From positions 3,534,001 to 3,598,000 of the forward strand of contig NZ_CP043661.1 of the NCBI RefSeq assembly GCF_014217565.1: a stretch of DNA of 64,000 bases. The letters are read 5' to 3'. The position numbers and the translations under genes are program-made. The first letter of the stretch is position 1. Each line of letters opens with the position of its first letter. Origin of the DNA: Kribbella qitaiheensis (lineage in GTDB: Bacteria; Actinomycetota; Actinomycetes; Propionibacteriales; Kribbellaceae). The notes beneath the pieces were generated by a model. The model made no database searches and had not been told where the DNA came from. It worked only from the letters and a program-made list of their open reading frames with translations. Below, one piece after another: positions 54,604-62,740 of the stretch.

Positions 54604-55478
54604 TCCTCCAGCAACTCCTTCGCCAGCGCCCGTCCGAGCGACACCGGGTCGTCCATCGGGCCGCTGGCCGACAGCCGCCGTACGCCGCCGTCCTGGCCGA
54701 GAGCTCCCCGCAGCCACAGCTCGGGGCCGTCATCACCTTCGACCACCTCGGCGAGCGCGCCGACCGGAGCCGTACACCCTGCCTCGAGAGTGTTGAGCAA
54801 TTGCCGTTCGGCCGTCACCGCTGCCCGGGTGGCCGGGTCCTCCAACGGCGCAAGAGCTGCGAGTACCGCGGCGTCGTCGGCGCGGCATTCGATGCCCAGG
54901 GCACCTTGTCCGGGAGCAGGCAGGACCTGGATCGGATCCAGGGTCTCGGTGACCTCGGCAAGACGTCCCAACCTGGCCAACCCTGCCCTCGCGAGCACCA
55001 CCGCGTCCAATTTGCCATCGGCGACCATCGCGATCCGGGTGTCCACGTTGCCGCGGATACCGGTCAGTTCGAGGCCGAGGCCGAGCGCTTCCAGCTGGGC
55101 CTGCCGCCGCGGCGATCCGGTCCCTACCACCGCACCGGTCTGCAGCTCACCGAGGCTCAGTCCGTCCCTGGCGATCAGCACGTCGCGCGGGTCCTCGCGG
55201 ACCGGGATCGCGCCGAGGGTCAGCTCGTCGACCGGCACCGTCGGCAGGTCCTTCAGCGAGTGCACGGCGATGTCGATATGGTTCGCCAGCAGGGCGTCGC
55301 GCAGCGCGCTGACGAAGATCCCGGTGCCGCCGATCTGTGCCAGCGGCGCCCTGTTCACATCCCCGGTGGTGGTGATCAGCACCAGCTCGACCTCGTGACC
55401 GAGCGCGCGCAGCGAGTCGGCGACGTAGGTGGCCTGGGCGGTCGCGAGTGCCGACCGGCGGGTTCCGAGCCTGATCAT
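54600..55478 (-). CDS. hemC: Hydroxymethylbilane synthase (porphobilinogen deaminase)
   Basis: 292 residues. Polymerises four porphobilinogens to hydroxymethylbilane. The dipyrromethane cofactor is held by Cys235 in NTLEAGCTAPVGA, and the Asp-containing VHSLKDLPT and GTGSPRRQAQL motifs are intact. Overlaps hemA by 4 bp and cobA/hemD by 4 bp. Confidence 0.97.
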   Translation of the reverse strand: MIRLGTRRSALATAQATYVADSLRALGHEVELVLITTTGDVNRAPLAQIGGTGIFVSALRDALLANHIDIAVHSLKDLPTVPVDELTLGAIPVREDPRDVLIARDGLSLGELQTGAVVGTGSPRRQAQLEALGLGLELTGIRGNVDTRIAMVADGKLDAVVLARAGLARLGRLAEVTETLDPIQVLPAPGQGALGIECRADDAAVLAALAPLEDPATRAAVTAERQLLNTLEAGCTAPVGALAEVVEGDDGPELWLRGALGQDGGVRRLSASGPMDDPVSLGRALAKELLEE

Positions 55479-56761
55479 GCCGATTCACCTCCGGTGGTCG
55501 TCTTGGGTGCGGTGACCGCGTCCACGGTCGCGGGGTCCAGCGCGAACAGCTCACGCAGCGCGTCGGCGTACGTCGGGCCGCCTGGATCCGCGGCCAGCTC
55601 CTTCACCCGGACGGTCGGGGTGTGCAGCACCTTGTCGACCACCCGGCGTACGGTCCGGGCCACCTCGCCACGCTGTACTTCGTCGAGCCCCGGCAGTCTG
55701 CGATCGAGCCGGCTCAGCTCGGCCTCGACCAGCTCGGCCGCCATCGCGCGGAGCGCGACCACGGTCGGGGTGACGGACGCGGCCCGGCGGGTCGCCTCGA
55801 AGGCACCCGACTCCTCGCCGACGATCCGGCGTACCTCGTCGATGTCCTGCTCGCTGCCGCCCGCCGTACCGGCCAGATCCGCCAGGGTCACCAGCGTGAC
55901 CCCAGGCAGCCGCGCCGCAGCGGGATCCACATCGCGCGGAAGAGCTACATCCAGTACGCCGAAAGGCCGGCCATCGGCGGCATTGCGGACCATTTCCTCG
56001 GTCAGCACGACACCACGGGCGCCGGTGCAGGACACCACCAGGTCGGCCTGCGTCATCGCCTGCGGGACCTCGGCCAGCGGGATCGCCAACCCACCGATCC
56101 GGTCGGCCAGCGCCACGGCGCGATCGAAATTCCGGTTCGCGATCGTGACGCTGGTGGCGCCGCCCGCGAGCAAGGTCTGAGCCGCCAGCGAGGCCATCGA
56201 GCCGGCCCCGACGACCAGCGTGCGCCGGCCTTCGTAGCCACCGACGGCGTCGAGTCCGGCGGTGACCACCGAGCGGCCGGCGGCGTCGATGCCGGTCTCG
56301 GCGCGAGCCCGCTTGCCGACCCGCAAAGCGTGCTGGAACAGGGCGTTCAGATCGGTGCCGATCGTCTCCAGGTCCTGGCCGACGCGCAGCGACTGCTTCA
56401 CCTGGCCGAGGATCTGGCTCTCGCCGACGATCATCGCGTCCAGCCCGGCAGCGACCTGGAAGAGGTGCGCGACGGCGCCTTCCTCGAAGTGCACGTAGAG
56501 GTGCTCGGCCAGGTCCAGCAGGGGGACGCCGGTGATATCGGCGAGGATCGCGGTGACCTCGTCCATACCGGCGTGGAACCGGTCGACGCTCGCGTAGACC
56601 TCGGTGCGGTTGCAGGTGGCGAGCACGGCCGACTCGGACACCGCCGGCGTGTGCTGGACGGCGAGGGCGAGCTTGGTCGCCGCGTCCGGATCGAGCGCGA
56701 CCCGCTCCAGGACCGAGATGTCAGCGGACCGGTGCGAAATGCCGACGACCAGGTAACTCAC
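55475..56761 (-). CDS. hemA: Glutamyl-tRNA reductase
   Basis: 428 residues. First enzyme of the C5 route. The catalytic Cys50 is in SAVLATCNRTEVYA, the NADPH domain has LVVGAGSMASLAAQTLLAGGA, and the C-terminal dimerisation helices are complete. GTG start 56761 with GAGGTGGAAA upstream. It follows rex by 61 bp. Confidence 0.97.
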   Translation of the reverse strand: MSYLVVGISHRSADISVLERVALDPDAATKLALAVQHTPAVSESAVLATCNRTEVYASVDRFHAGMDEVTAILADITGVPLLDLAEHLYVHFEEGAVAHLFQVAAGLDAMIVGESQILGQVKQSLRVGQDLETIGTDLNALFQHALRVGKRARAETGIDAAGRSVVTAGLDAVGGYEGRRTLVVGAGSMASLAAQTLLAGGATSVTIANRNFDRAVALADRIGGLAIPLAEVPQAMTQADLVVSCTGARGVVLTEEMVRNAADGRPFGVLDVALPRDVDPAAARLPGVTLVTLADLAGTAGGSEQDIDEVRRIVGEESGAFEATRRAASVTPTVVALRAMAAELVEAELSRLDRRLPGLDEVQRGEVARTVRRVVDKVLHTPTVRVKELAADPGGPTYADALRELFALDPATVDAVTAPKTTTGGESA

Positions 56762-56822
56762 TTTCCACCTCGCTTCGCGAGGTGAAGTGAGTTGAACTCG
56801 CTGTGCTTATTGCTTCGCTCGT

Positions 56823-57578
56823 TCACGCGACACCTCCACCGACACTGGGCAGATCGGTGACGACGCCGTTCATCGCTGGTAGCTCGGGCACCTCGGGGAG
56901 CGCCGCCTCTCCGGACTTTCGTTGTTCGTGGTACGCCAGGATCTGCAACTCGATCGAGAGGTCCACCTTGCGGATGTCGACGCCGGCGGGCACGGACAGC
57001 ACCACCGGCGCGAAATTCAGGATGCTCGTCACGCCGGCCGCGACCAGCCGGTCGCAGACCTCCTGGGCGGGACCGGCGGGAGTGGTGATGACCCCGATCG
57101 AGACCCGGTCGGCGGCGACGATGTCCTCCAGCTCGGCGAAGTCGCGGACGACCATGTCGCCGATCTGCTCACCGACCAGCTCGGGCGCGGCGTCCAGCAG
57201 GGCCACGATCCGGAAGCCGCGGGTGCCGAAGCCGGAGTAGTTCGCGAGCGCATGACCGAGGTTTCCGATCCCGACGATGACGACGGCCCAGTCCTGGGTG
57301 ACGCCGATCTCGCGGGCGATCTGGTAGCGCAGGTACTCCACGTCGTACCCGACCCCGCGGGTGCCGTAGGAGCCCAGGTAGGACAGATCCTTGCGGAGCT
57401 TGGCCGAGTTGACCCCGGCGGCGGTCGCCAGATCCTCGCTCGACGCGGTGGCGATCCCACTGTCCGACAAGGCGGTCAGGGCCCGCAGATACACCGGCAA
57501 GCGCGCGACAGTGGCCTCGGGAATGCCGCGTTCGGTTCTCGTCGGCGCGCCGGGGCGACGGCTGCGGGCAGGCGTCAC
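56823..57578 (-). CDS. rex: Redox-sensing transcriptional repressor Rex
   Basis: 251 residues. N-terminal winged helix (PEATVARLPVYLRALTALSDSGIATASSEDLATAAGVNSAKLRKDLSYLG), NAD(H)-binding Rossmann domain (VVIVGIGNLGHALANYSGF) and the domain-swapped C-terminal helix. NADH releases it from DNA. It heads the hem block, as rex-hemA does in Streptomyces. The Gly/Val-rich tail after residue 225 is long. GTG start 57578 has AGGAGAA upstream. Confidence 0.96.
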   Translation of the reverse strand: MTPARSRRPGAPTRTERGIPEATVARLPVYLRALTALSDSGIATASSEDLATAAGVNSAKLRKDLSYLGSYGTRGVGYDVEYLRYQIAREIGVTQDWAVVIVGIGNLGHALANYSGFGTRGFRIVALLDAAPELVGEQIGDMVVRDFAELEDIVAADRVSIGVITTPAGPAQEVCDRLVAAGVTSILNFAPVVLSVPAGVDIRKVDLSIELQILAYHEQRKSGEAALPEVPELPAMNGVVTDLPSVGGGVA

Positions 57579-57634
57579 GATTCTCCTGGAAATGGTGGTT
57601 CTCGAGTCACCGCCTCACGGCTGGCGACTACCCC

Positions 57635-57663
57635 ACTCTAGGAGCTTGTGAACGTGAGAACAA
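57635..57663 (-). promoter_or_regulatory. Promoter of rex with candidate Rex operator
   Basis: On the minus strand: -35 TTGTTC (57663-57658), 17-bp spacer, -10 TAGAGT (57640-57635). The plus-strand TTGTGAACGTGAGAACAA (57646-57663) has a perfect left half of the Rex consensus TTGTGAA-N4-TTCACAA and a weaker right half, and it covers the -35 and the spacer. Autoregulation by Rex, and so NADH control of heme synthesis, is likely. Confidence 0.6.
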
Positions 57664-57718
57664 AATCGAGAACGCCCTCAGTGACAGACAGCACTCGGTT
57701 GTCAAGGGATAGGCGGTA

Positions 57719-57952
57719 CTAACTAGCCAGGGCCTTCTTCAGTCTGACCGGGTCCACCCGCCAGAAGTCGTGCTGGCGGCCGTCGACGAAGGTGACCGGG
57801 ATCTGTTCGCCGTACTCCTCGAACAGCTTCGGGTCGGTGGTGATGTCGACCTCGTTCCAGCCGACGCCCAGCTCGGCACAGACCTGCTCGACGATCGCCC
57901 GGGCGTCGTCGCAGAGGTGACAGCCCGGTTTCCCGTACAGCGTGACCCTCAT
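57719..57952 (-). CDS. Glutaredoxin-family protein
   Basis: 77 residues, a minimal thioredoxin fold with the redox pair in LYGKPGCHLCDDARAIVEQV and the cis-Pro in EQIPVTFVDG. ATG 57952 overlaps the acyl-CoA ligase stop as ATGA, so the two are co-translated. In Streptomyces a glutaredoxin-like gene also sits upstream of rex. Partner unknown. Confidence 0.88.
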   Translation of the reverse strand: MRVTLYGKPGCHLCDDARAIVEQVCAELGVGWNEVDITTDPKLFEEYGEQIPVTFVDGRQHDFWRVDPVRLKKALAS

Positions 57953-59397
57953 CCGTCGGCCCGCAACCGGCCCTTGGCCACTTTTCCGGTGACCGAGTGC
58001 GGCAGGTGGTCGACGACCTCGATCTCGACCGGGCACTTGAACCGGGCCAGCCGCGTCTCGGCGAACTGCCTGATCCCGGCCGGATCCGCGACCGCGCCGG
58101 TCTCCCGGACGACGAACGCCTTCACCGCCTCGCCGGTCTCCCCGGACGGGATGCCGATCACCGCTGCCTCGCGGACGCCCGGCGCCTGGACGAGAACCTC
58201 CTCGACCTCGCTCGGGAAGACGTTGAAGCCGGAGACGATGATCAACTCGCGCAGCCGGTCGACCAGGAACAGGTCGCTGTCCGCGTCGAGATAGCCGACA
58301 TCGCCGGTGCGGTACCAGCCTTGGTCGTCCGGTCCGTCCACACCGTCCGGCCAGTAGCCGGAGAAGAGGTTGGCGCCGCGGACCAGGATCTCGCCGGGGT
58401 CGTCACCCTCGACGTCCTCGCCTTGATCGTCGGCGATCCGCAGCTCGACATTGGGCAGTGGGCGACCCACTGAGCCGGCCTTCGGGTCGTGCTCGCCCAG
58501 CGTGGTGGTGACGCCTGGCGATGCCTCGGTCAGTCCGTATCCCTGGTGCACGAACAGCCCGGTCGCCTGCTCGAACCGGTCCGCCATCCCCCGGTCCAGG
58601 CTGGACGCGCCGGTGAGCACCACCTTGATCGTCTCGAGGGCTTCCTTCAGGTCGTCCCTGGCGAGCAAAGCATTGAGCGCCGGCGGTGCCAGCGGCAACC
58701 GCGTCACGCCGTACGAGCGGATCTGCTCGAGCGTGTGGGTCGAGTCGAACCGCCGGTCGACGACCAGCGCCGCACCGGTGGCGACCACCCAGCCGAGGAC
58801 CGCGTTCAGGCCGAACGCGTGGAACATCGGCAACACGCCGAGCACCACGTCCTCCGGGCCCATCCGGCCCTCACCGAGGTCGGCGAGATTCTTCACGTTC
58901 GCCGCGAGTGCCCGGTGGGTGAGCATCGCCGCGCGCGGATCACCACTGGTTCCGGACGTGTAGAGGAGGACCGCGAGTGTCTCCGGGTCGGTCTGTGGCG
59001 TAAGCGGAGCGTCACCGGTGAGCTCGCCCGCGCGGACCGTCCGGATGCCCTCGATCTTGTCCGCGAGGTCTCCGTCGGCGATCGCGAGGCGGGCCCCGGA
59101 GTGCTCGATCACGGTCGAGATCTCGCTCTTCGTCAGGCCCGTGTTCAGCGGTACGGCGACCAGTCCGGCGCGGAGAATCCCCAGGTAGGAGATGACAAAC
59201 TCGACACTGTTCGCCATCAGGACGACCACCCGGTAACCGGGCACGAGGCCGGCCGCGGCGAACCCGCGGGCGGTGCTGTCGACAGCCGCCTCCAGCTCGT
59301 TCCAGGTCAGCCGCCGGTCCCCGTCGACCAGGGCCGGACGTTCGCCGTGACGTTGCGCTGTGTCACGAAGAATGTCCGCAAAGTTGAAGTTCACCAT
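57949..59397 (-). CDS. AMP-dependent acyl-CoA synthetase/ligase
   Basis: 482 residues, ANL superfamily. P-loop LLYTSGTSGDPRAAMLTHRAL, motif YGLTEASPGVTTT, Asp in GWYRTGDVGYLD, hinge DRLRELIIVSGFNVFPSEVEEVL, and catalytic Lys near the end (VTGKVAKGRLR). It activates a carboxylic acid (probably a fatty acid) as acyl-AMP and then acyl-CoA. It is in one unit with the glutaredoxin gene. Confidence 0.93.
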   Translation of the reverse strand: MVNFNFADILRDTAQRHGERPALVDGDRRLTWNELEAAVDSTARGFAAAGLVPGYRVVVLMANSVEFVISYLGILRAGLVAVPLNTGLTKSEISTVIEHSGARLAIADGDLADKIEGIRTVRAGELTGDAPLTPQTDPETLAVLLYTSGTSGDPRAAMLTHRALAANVKNLADLGEGRMGPEDVVLGVLPMFHAFGLNAVLGWVVATGAALVVDRRFDSTHTLEQIRSYGVTRLPLAPPALNALLARDDLKEALETIKVVLTGASSLDRGMADRFEQATGLFVHQGYGLTEASPGVTTTLGEHDPKAGSVGRPLPNVELRIADDQGEDVEGDDPGEILVRGANLFSGYWPDGVDGPDDQGWYRTGDVGYLDADSDLFLVDRLRELIIVSGFNVFPSEVEEVLVQAPGVREAAVIGIPSGETGEAVKAFVVRETGAVADPAGIRQFAETRLARFKCPVEIEVVDHLPHSVTGKVAKGRLRADG

Positions 59398-59699
59398 GCG
59401 AGTCTGTCACGAGCCCATTAGGGTGCTCATCATGACTGGAGCCTCGACCCGTGGGTCGCATCCACGGGCCGGGCTCGCCGGAGGTGGGCTGGGAACGATT
59501 GCACACTCGCCCGGCGGCGGCTATACAAGTGCACCAGGGGACGATCTTCACAGGGGTGATTTCCGGTTCGGACCGAAGGCGGCACGCCGCGCGCTGTTGA
59601 CAGCGGGTGCTTCAGGCGTAACGCTCGGTGCTGTCTCAGCCGCTGTGGCCATTCGCGGATGCACCAGTCGTAGACGTGTCAGTTGAACGGGGAGAGAAC
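59398..59699. other. Promoter region between the acyl-CoA ligase and bldN
   Basis: 302 bp. It must hold the ligase promoter and the bldN promoter(s). A plus-strand frame of 84 codons (59432-59686) is open but has no good ribosome site and no family I know, so I do not call it. Inverted runs such as CCCGTGGG (59450-59457) occur. The in-frame extension upstream of the bldN start (GTG 59628 or 59676) could encode a short pro-sequence. Confidence 0.45.
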
Positions 59700-60272
59700 T
59701 TGACGACGCCGGAGCCAAGCCCGGACGGGATGAGACGCGCAGAGCTCGTCGATCGCGCCCAGGCAGGGGACGTCGGTGCGTTCGGCGAGCTGTACGACGA
59801 GTACTCGCTGACCGTGTATCGGTACATCTACGCGCGGGTGTCGTCGTCGGCACTGGCCGAGGACCTGACCAGTGAGACGTTCGTCCGGGCGCTGCGCGCG
59901 CTGGACTCGTTCCGCTGGCAGGGCCGGGACTTCGGGGCCTGGCTGGTCACCATCGCCAGGAACCTGATCACCGACCACTACAAATCGGGCCGGGTCCGGC
60001 TCGAGGTGGTCACGGACGAGATCGAGACGCACGACCGGCAGACCGAGGGGCCGGAGGTCGATGTTCTGGCCGCCGCCACCGCCGAGGTGCTCCGGGACGC
60101 GGTCGCGGCCTTGCCCGACGAGCAGCGCGACTGCCTGACGATGCGGTTCTTCGCCGGTCTGTCGATCGCGGAAACGGCCAAGGCGCTGGAGAAATCAGAG
60201 GGCGCAGTCAAGCAACTGCAACTGAGGGCCGTCCGGCACTTGGCGAAGGTTATCCCCAAGGACTTGAGGTGA
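59700..60272 (+). CDS. bldN: BldN-type ECF RNA polymerase sigma factor
   Basis: 190 residues. Region 2: LVDRAQAGDVGAFGELYDEYSLTVYRYIYARV, SALAEDLTSETFVRALRAL and the very BldN-like FRWQGRDFGAWLVTIARNLITDHYKSGRVRLEV. Region 4: LPDEQRDCLTMRFFAGLSIAETAKALEKSEGAVKQLQLRAVR. In Streptomyces BldN drives aerial mycelium genes and lies next to the anti-sigma gene rsbN, as here. Start: TTG 59700 has GGGGAGA upstream; GTG 59676 or 59628 would add a short N-terminal extension. Streptomyces BldN has a longer cleaved pro-sequence that is not evident here. Confidence 0.88.
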   Translation: MTTPEPSPDGMRRAELVDRAQAGDVGAFGELYDEYSLTVYRYIYARVSSSALAEDLTSETFVRALRALDSFRWQGRDFGAWLVTIARNLITDHYKSGRVRLEVVTDEIETHDRQTEGPEVDVLAAATAEVLRDAVAALPDEQRDCLTMRFFAGLSIAETAKALEKSEGAVKQLQLRAVRHLAKVIPKDLR

Positions 60273-60295
60273 GGCGAATGACAACGCATGTCTTT

Positions 60296-60324
60296 CGTAA
60301 CCCGTCAGGGAGTTTCCTCGTTTG
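60296..60324 (+). promoter_or_regulatory. Candidate BldN-dependent promoter of rsbN
   Basis: CGTAAC (60296-60301), a 17-bp spacer, CGTTTG (60319-60324). From memory the BldN consensus is CGTAAC, about 16 bp, CGTTGA. It lies 55 bp before the rsbN start, in the bldN-rsbN gap. If real, the sigma factor drives its own antagonist. Confidence 0.55.
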
Positions 60325-60378
60325 CCTGGTGAGGACCTGTCGGTGACCCCGACTGGCCATTGAGGAGAACGAGCAATC

Positions 60379-61543
60379 ATGAGTGACCTACACAGGGCTC
60401 GAGCGCGCGCGGAGACATTCGCGCACGCCGTCGATCACGGGCCCCGTCACTCTTCGCGACTGAGCGATGACCCTGAGCTGATGGACGCTGTGGAGCTGGT
60501 CGGACGGCTGAGGACCGCCGGCACAGTGGTACCGCGACCGGAGTTCACTGCCGAGCTGAGGCACCGCCTCCTCGAGCAGGCCGCGGCCCGTGCCGCGACG
60601 ACTCCGACCGTGGTGCGCAGCACTCCGGATAGCCCTGATGACCCGCTGCCCCGCGAGGACGACGCGTCCGTGACAGATATCCGCCATCGTCACGGCCGGC
60701 GTATCCGGCTAGTGGCCAGTACCGCCGCGCTGGTGCTGCTCGGAGGTGGCATCGGTTCTGCCGCCGCCGCTCAGCAGGCGATGCCCGGCGACACGTTGTA
60801 CGGGATGAAACGCAGCATCGAGAACGTCTCCACCAACGTCAGCGTCGGGGACGACTCCCGGGGGCCGGCGCGATCTCGAGCACGCGATGACCCGGCTCTC
60901 CGAGGTCCGGGGACTGGTGAACAACGGTGGCGACCCGGCCACCATCGACAACACCCTCGATCTGTTCTCGGGGCAGGCCCGCAAGGGCGTGTCGAGACTG
61001 GTCGCTTCGTATCAGCAGGACGGCGACACCACGTCGATCACGGCAATCACGGAGTTCATCACCCGCGCCCGCCAGGCGATCGGTGACCTTGCCCCGAAGT
61101 TGCCACCGGCATCACTGAAGTCCGCTGTCGAGGCGCTGGCGACGATCGAGCAACTCGCCCAGCACACCAACGTGGCGTGCCCCAAGTGCGACAAGCCCAA
61201 GCCGGCCAAGAACGCCGGCCAGCCGACGGTGACCAGCCCGGGTGACCGGTCCACGGATCCGTCCGCCGGGCCGACCAGCAAAACCTCCGCGAAACCGTCG
61301 ACGTCACCGACCCAGGTGCCGAACACGACCATCGTCGAGGACCCGACGTCGGTGCCGACAGACCTGAAGACCCCACCGAAGCCGTCGGGCAAGCCGACGA
61401 CGACTCCGTCGGGGCCGACCCTGCCCAGCCTTCCGACCCCGGCGACACCAAGCTGGCCCTGGCCCTTTCCGACCCTGAGCCTGCCGTTGCCGACCCTCAA
61501 CCTTCCGGGTGTCATCAATTCTCTGCTGCCACCTTGGAAGTAG
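60379..61543 (+). pseudogene. rsbN: RsbN-like anti-sigma factor (DUF5667), frameshifted
   Basis: Frame 1 (from ATG 60379): a cytoplasmic sigma-binding N-terminus (about 1-110, RARARAETFAHAVDHGP), one transmembrane segment (IRLVASTAALVLLGGGIGSAAAA), then AMPGDTLYGMKRSIENVSTNVS of DUF5667. After DDSRG the frame changes; removing one G at 60860-60864 gives RRDLEHAMTRLSEVRGLVNNGGDPATID and a complete extracytoplasmic domain with a Thr/Pro-rich tail, 387 residues in all. Placement after bldN and this architecture match RsbN. The lesion is at GGGGGCCG, so the gene may be intact in reality. Confidence 0.85.
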
Positions 61544-61556
61544 TCAGTCCCAAGCA

Positions 61557-61600
61557 CCAGAAGAGCCCCGGTCGACCACCTCGACTCGGGGCTCTTCTGG
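61557..61600. terminator. Bidirectional terminator between rsbN and the acyltransferase
   Basis: CCAGAAGAGCCCCG (61557-61570) and CGGGGCTCTTCTGG (61587-61600) form a perfect 14-bp stem, with an inner GTCGA/TCGAC pair in the loop, between convergent genes. TTCT follows. Confidence 0.88.
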
Positions 61601-61618
61601 TTCTGCGAGCTGGAACTA

Positions 61619-62740
61619 CTAGAAGAAGACGCTGCGCCGCTGCATCAGGAGCGCGTACAAGGTCTGCTGGATGGTCTCGCGGACCTGGTCGGTGACGTTG
61701 AAGACCAGCATCGGGTCGTCGGCGGCACCGTCGGGGAAGTCGTCGGTGCGGATCGGTTCACCGAACTCGATCAGCCACTTCGACGGCAGCGGGACCAGGC
61801 CGAGCGGGCCGAGCAGCGGGAAGAACGGCGTGACCGGGATGTACGGCACGCCCACCAGCCGGGCCAGCGACGCCATGTTGCCGACCAGCGGGTAGATCTC
61901 CTCGGCGCCGACGATCGAGCACGGCACGATCGGTACGCCGGTCCGCATTGCCGCGCTGACGAATCCGCCCCGGCCGAACCGCTGCAGCTTGTACCGCTCG
62001 CTGAACGGCTTGCCGAGTCCCTTGAACCCCTCCGGCCAGACCCCGACCAGGTTGCCGCCGCGGAGCAGCCGCTCGGCATCGTCGTTGTTCGCCAGCGTCG
62101 CTCCACCCTTGCGGGACAGCTCGCCGACGAACGGGGTCTTGAACACCAGGTCCGCCGCCAGCGTGCGCAGCGGCCGATTCGTATGGTCCGCGACGACCAG
62201 CTGGGTGATCAGTCCGTCCAGCGGCATCGTGCCCGAGTGGTTCGCGACGATCAGGGCGCTGCCGGTCTCGGGGATGTTCTCGATCCCGCGCACCTCGACC
62301 CGGAACCACTTCTCCGCGAGTGGGCGCAGGAACGGGAGCAGCACCTGGTCGGTGAGGTCGGAGTCGAAGCCGAACTCGTCGAGCTCGTAGTCCCCGGTCA
62401 GCCGGCGCCGCAGGAAGGCCAGCAGCTCGGCGACCTTGCGTTCGCCGTCCGCGCCGAGCGTGTCCCGGATCATCCGCTCGAACCCGGCGAACTGACCGGC
62501 ATCCGTCGCGGCTGGTTCGTGGGTGTCCTCGCCGGGCTCCTCGATCAGGAGATCGGCGTCCTCGACCTTGCGCCGCGACCGGTCACCGGCGGGCTTCCGC
62601 TCGCGCGATTTGGCCGACTTGGCTCCCGAGGCGCCCGGTCCGGCGAGTGCACGAGCCGCGGACGACGGCGTCGTACGGCGTCCGCTGCCGCGGCCCGGGC
62701 GGCCGCCGGAACCGATCGGGATCACGTCCGCGTCAGCCAC
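61619..62740 (-). CDS. Lysophospholipid acyltransferase family protein (PlsC-like)
   Basis: 373 residues. A charged, Gly/Arg-rich N-terminus (1-85), then the acyltransferase domain: catalytic H-x4-D in VANHSGTMPLDG, GGNLVGVWPEGFKGLGKPF and IVPCSIVGAEEIYPL. It would transfer an acyl group to a glycerolipid or related acceptor at the inner membrane face. It overlaps the epimerase gene by 8 bp. This gene pair after bldN/rsbN is conserved in actinomycetes, but its role is not established. Confidence 0.88.
   Translation of the reverse strand: MADADVIPIGSGGRPGRGSGRRTTPSSAARALAGPGASGAKSAKSRERKPAGDRSRRKVEDADLLIEEPGEDTHEPAATDAGQFAGFERMIRDTLGADGERKVAELLAFLRRRLTGDYELDEFGFDSDLTDQVLLPFLRPLAEKWFRVEVRGIENIPETGSALIVANHSGTMPLDGLITQLVVADHTNRPLRTLAADLVFKTPFVGELSRKGGATLANNDDAERLLRGGNLVGVWPEGFKGLGKPFSERYKLQRFGRGGFVSAAMRTGVPIVPCSIVGAEEIYPLVGNMASLARLVGVPYIPVTPFFPLLGPLGLVPLPSKWLIEFGEPIRTDDFPDGAADDPMLVFNVTDQVRETIQQTLYALLMQRRSVFF

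Noticed and set aside
59432..59686. Possible 84-codon plus-strand gene before bldN
   Set aside because: No ribosome site at the ATG, no recognisable motif, and an equally open frame on the other strand; more likely promoter and leader of bldN.
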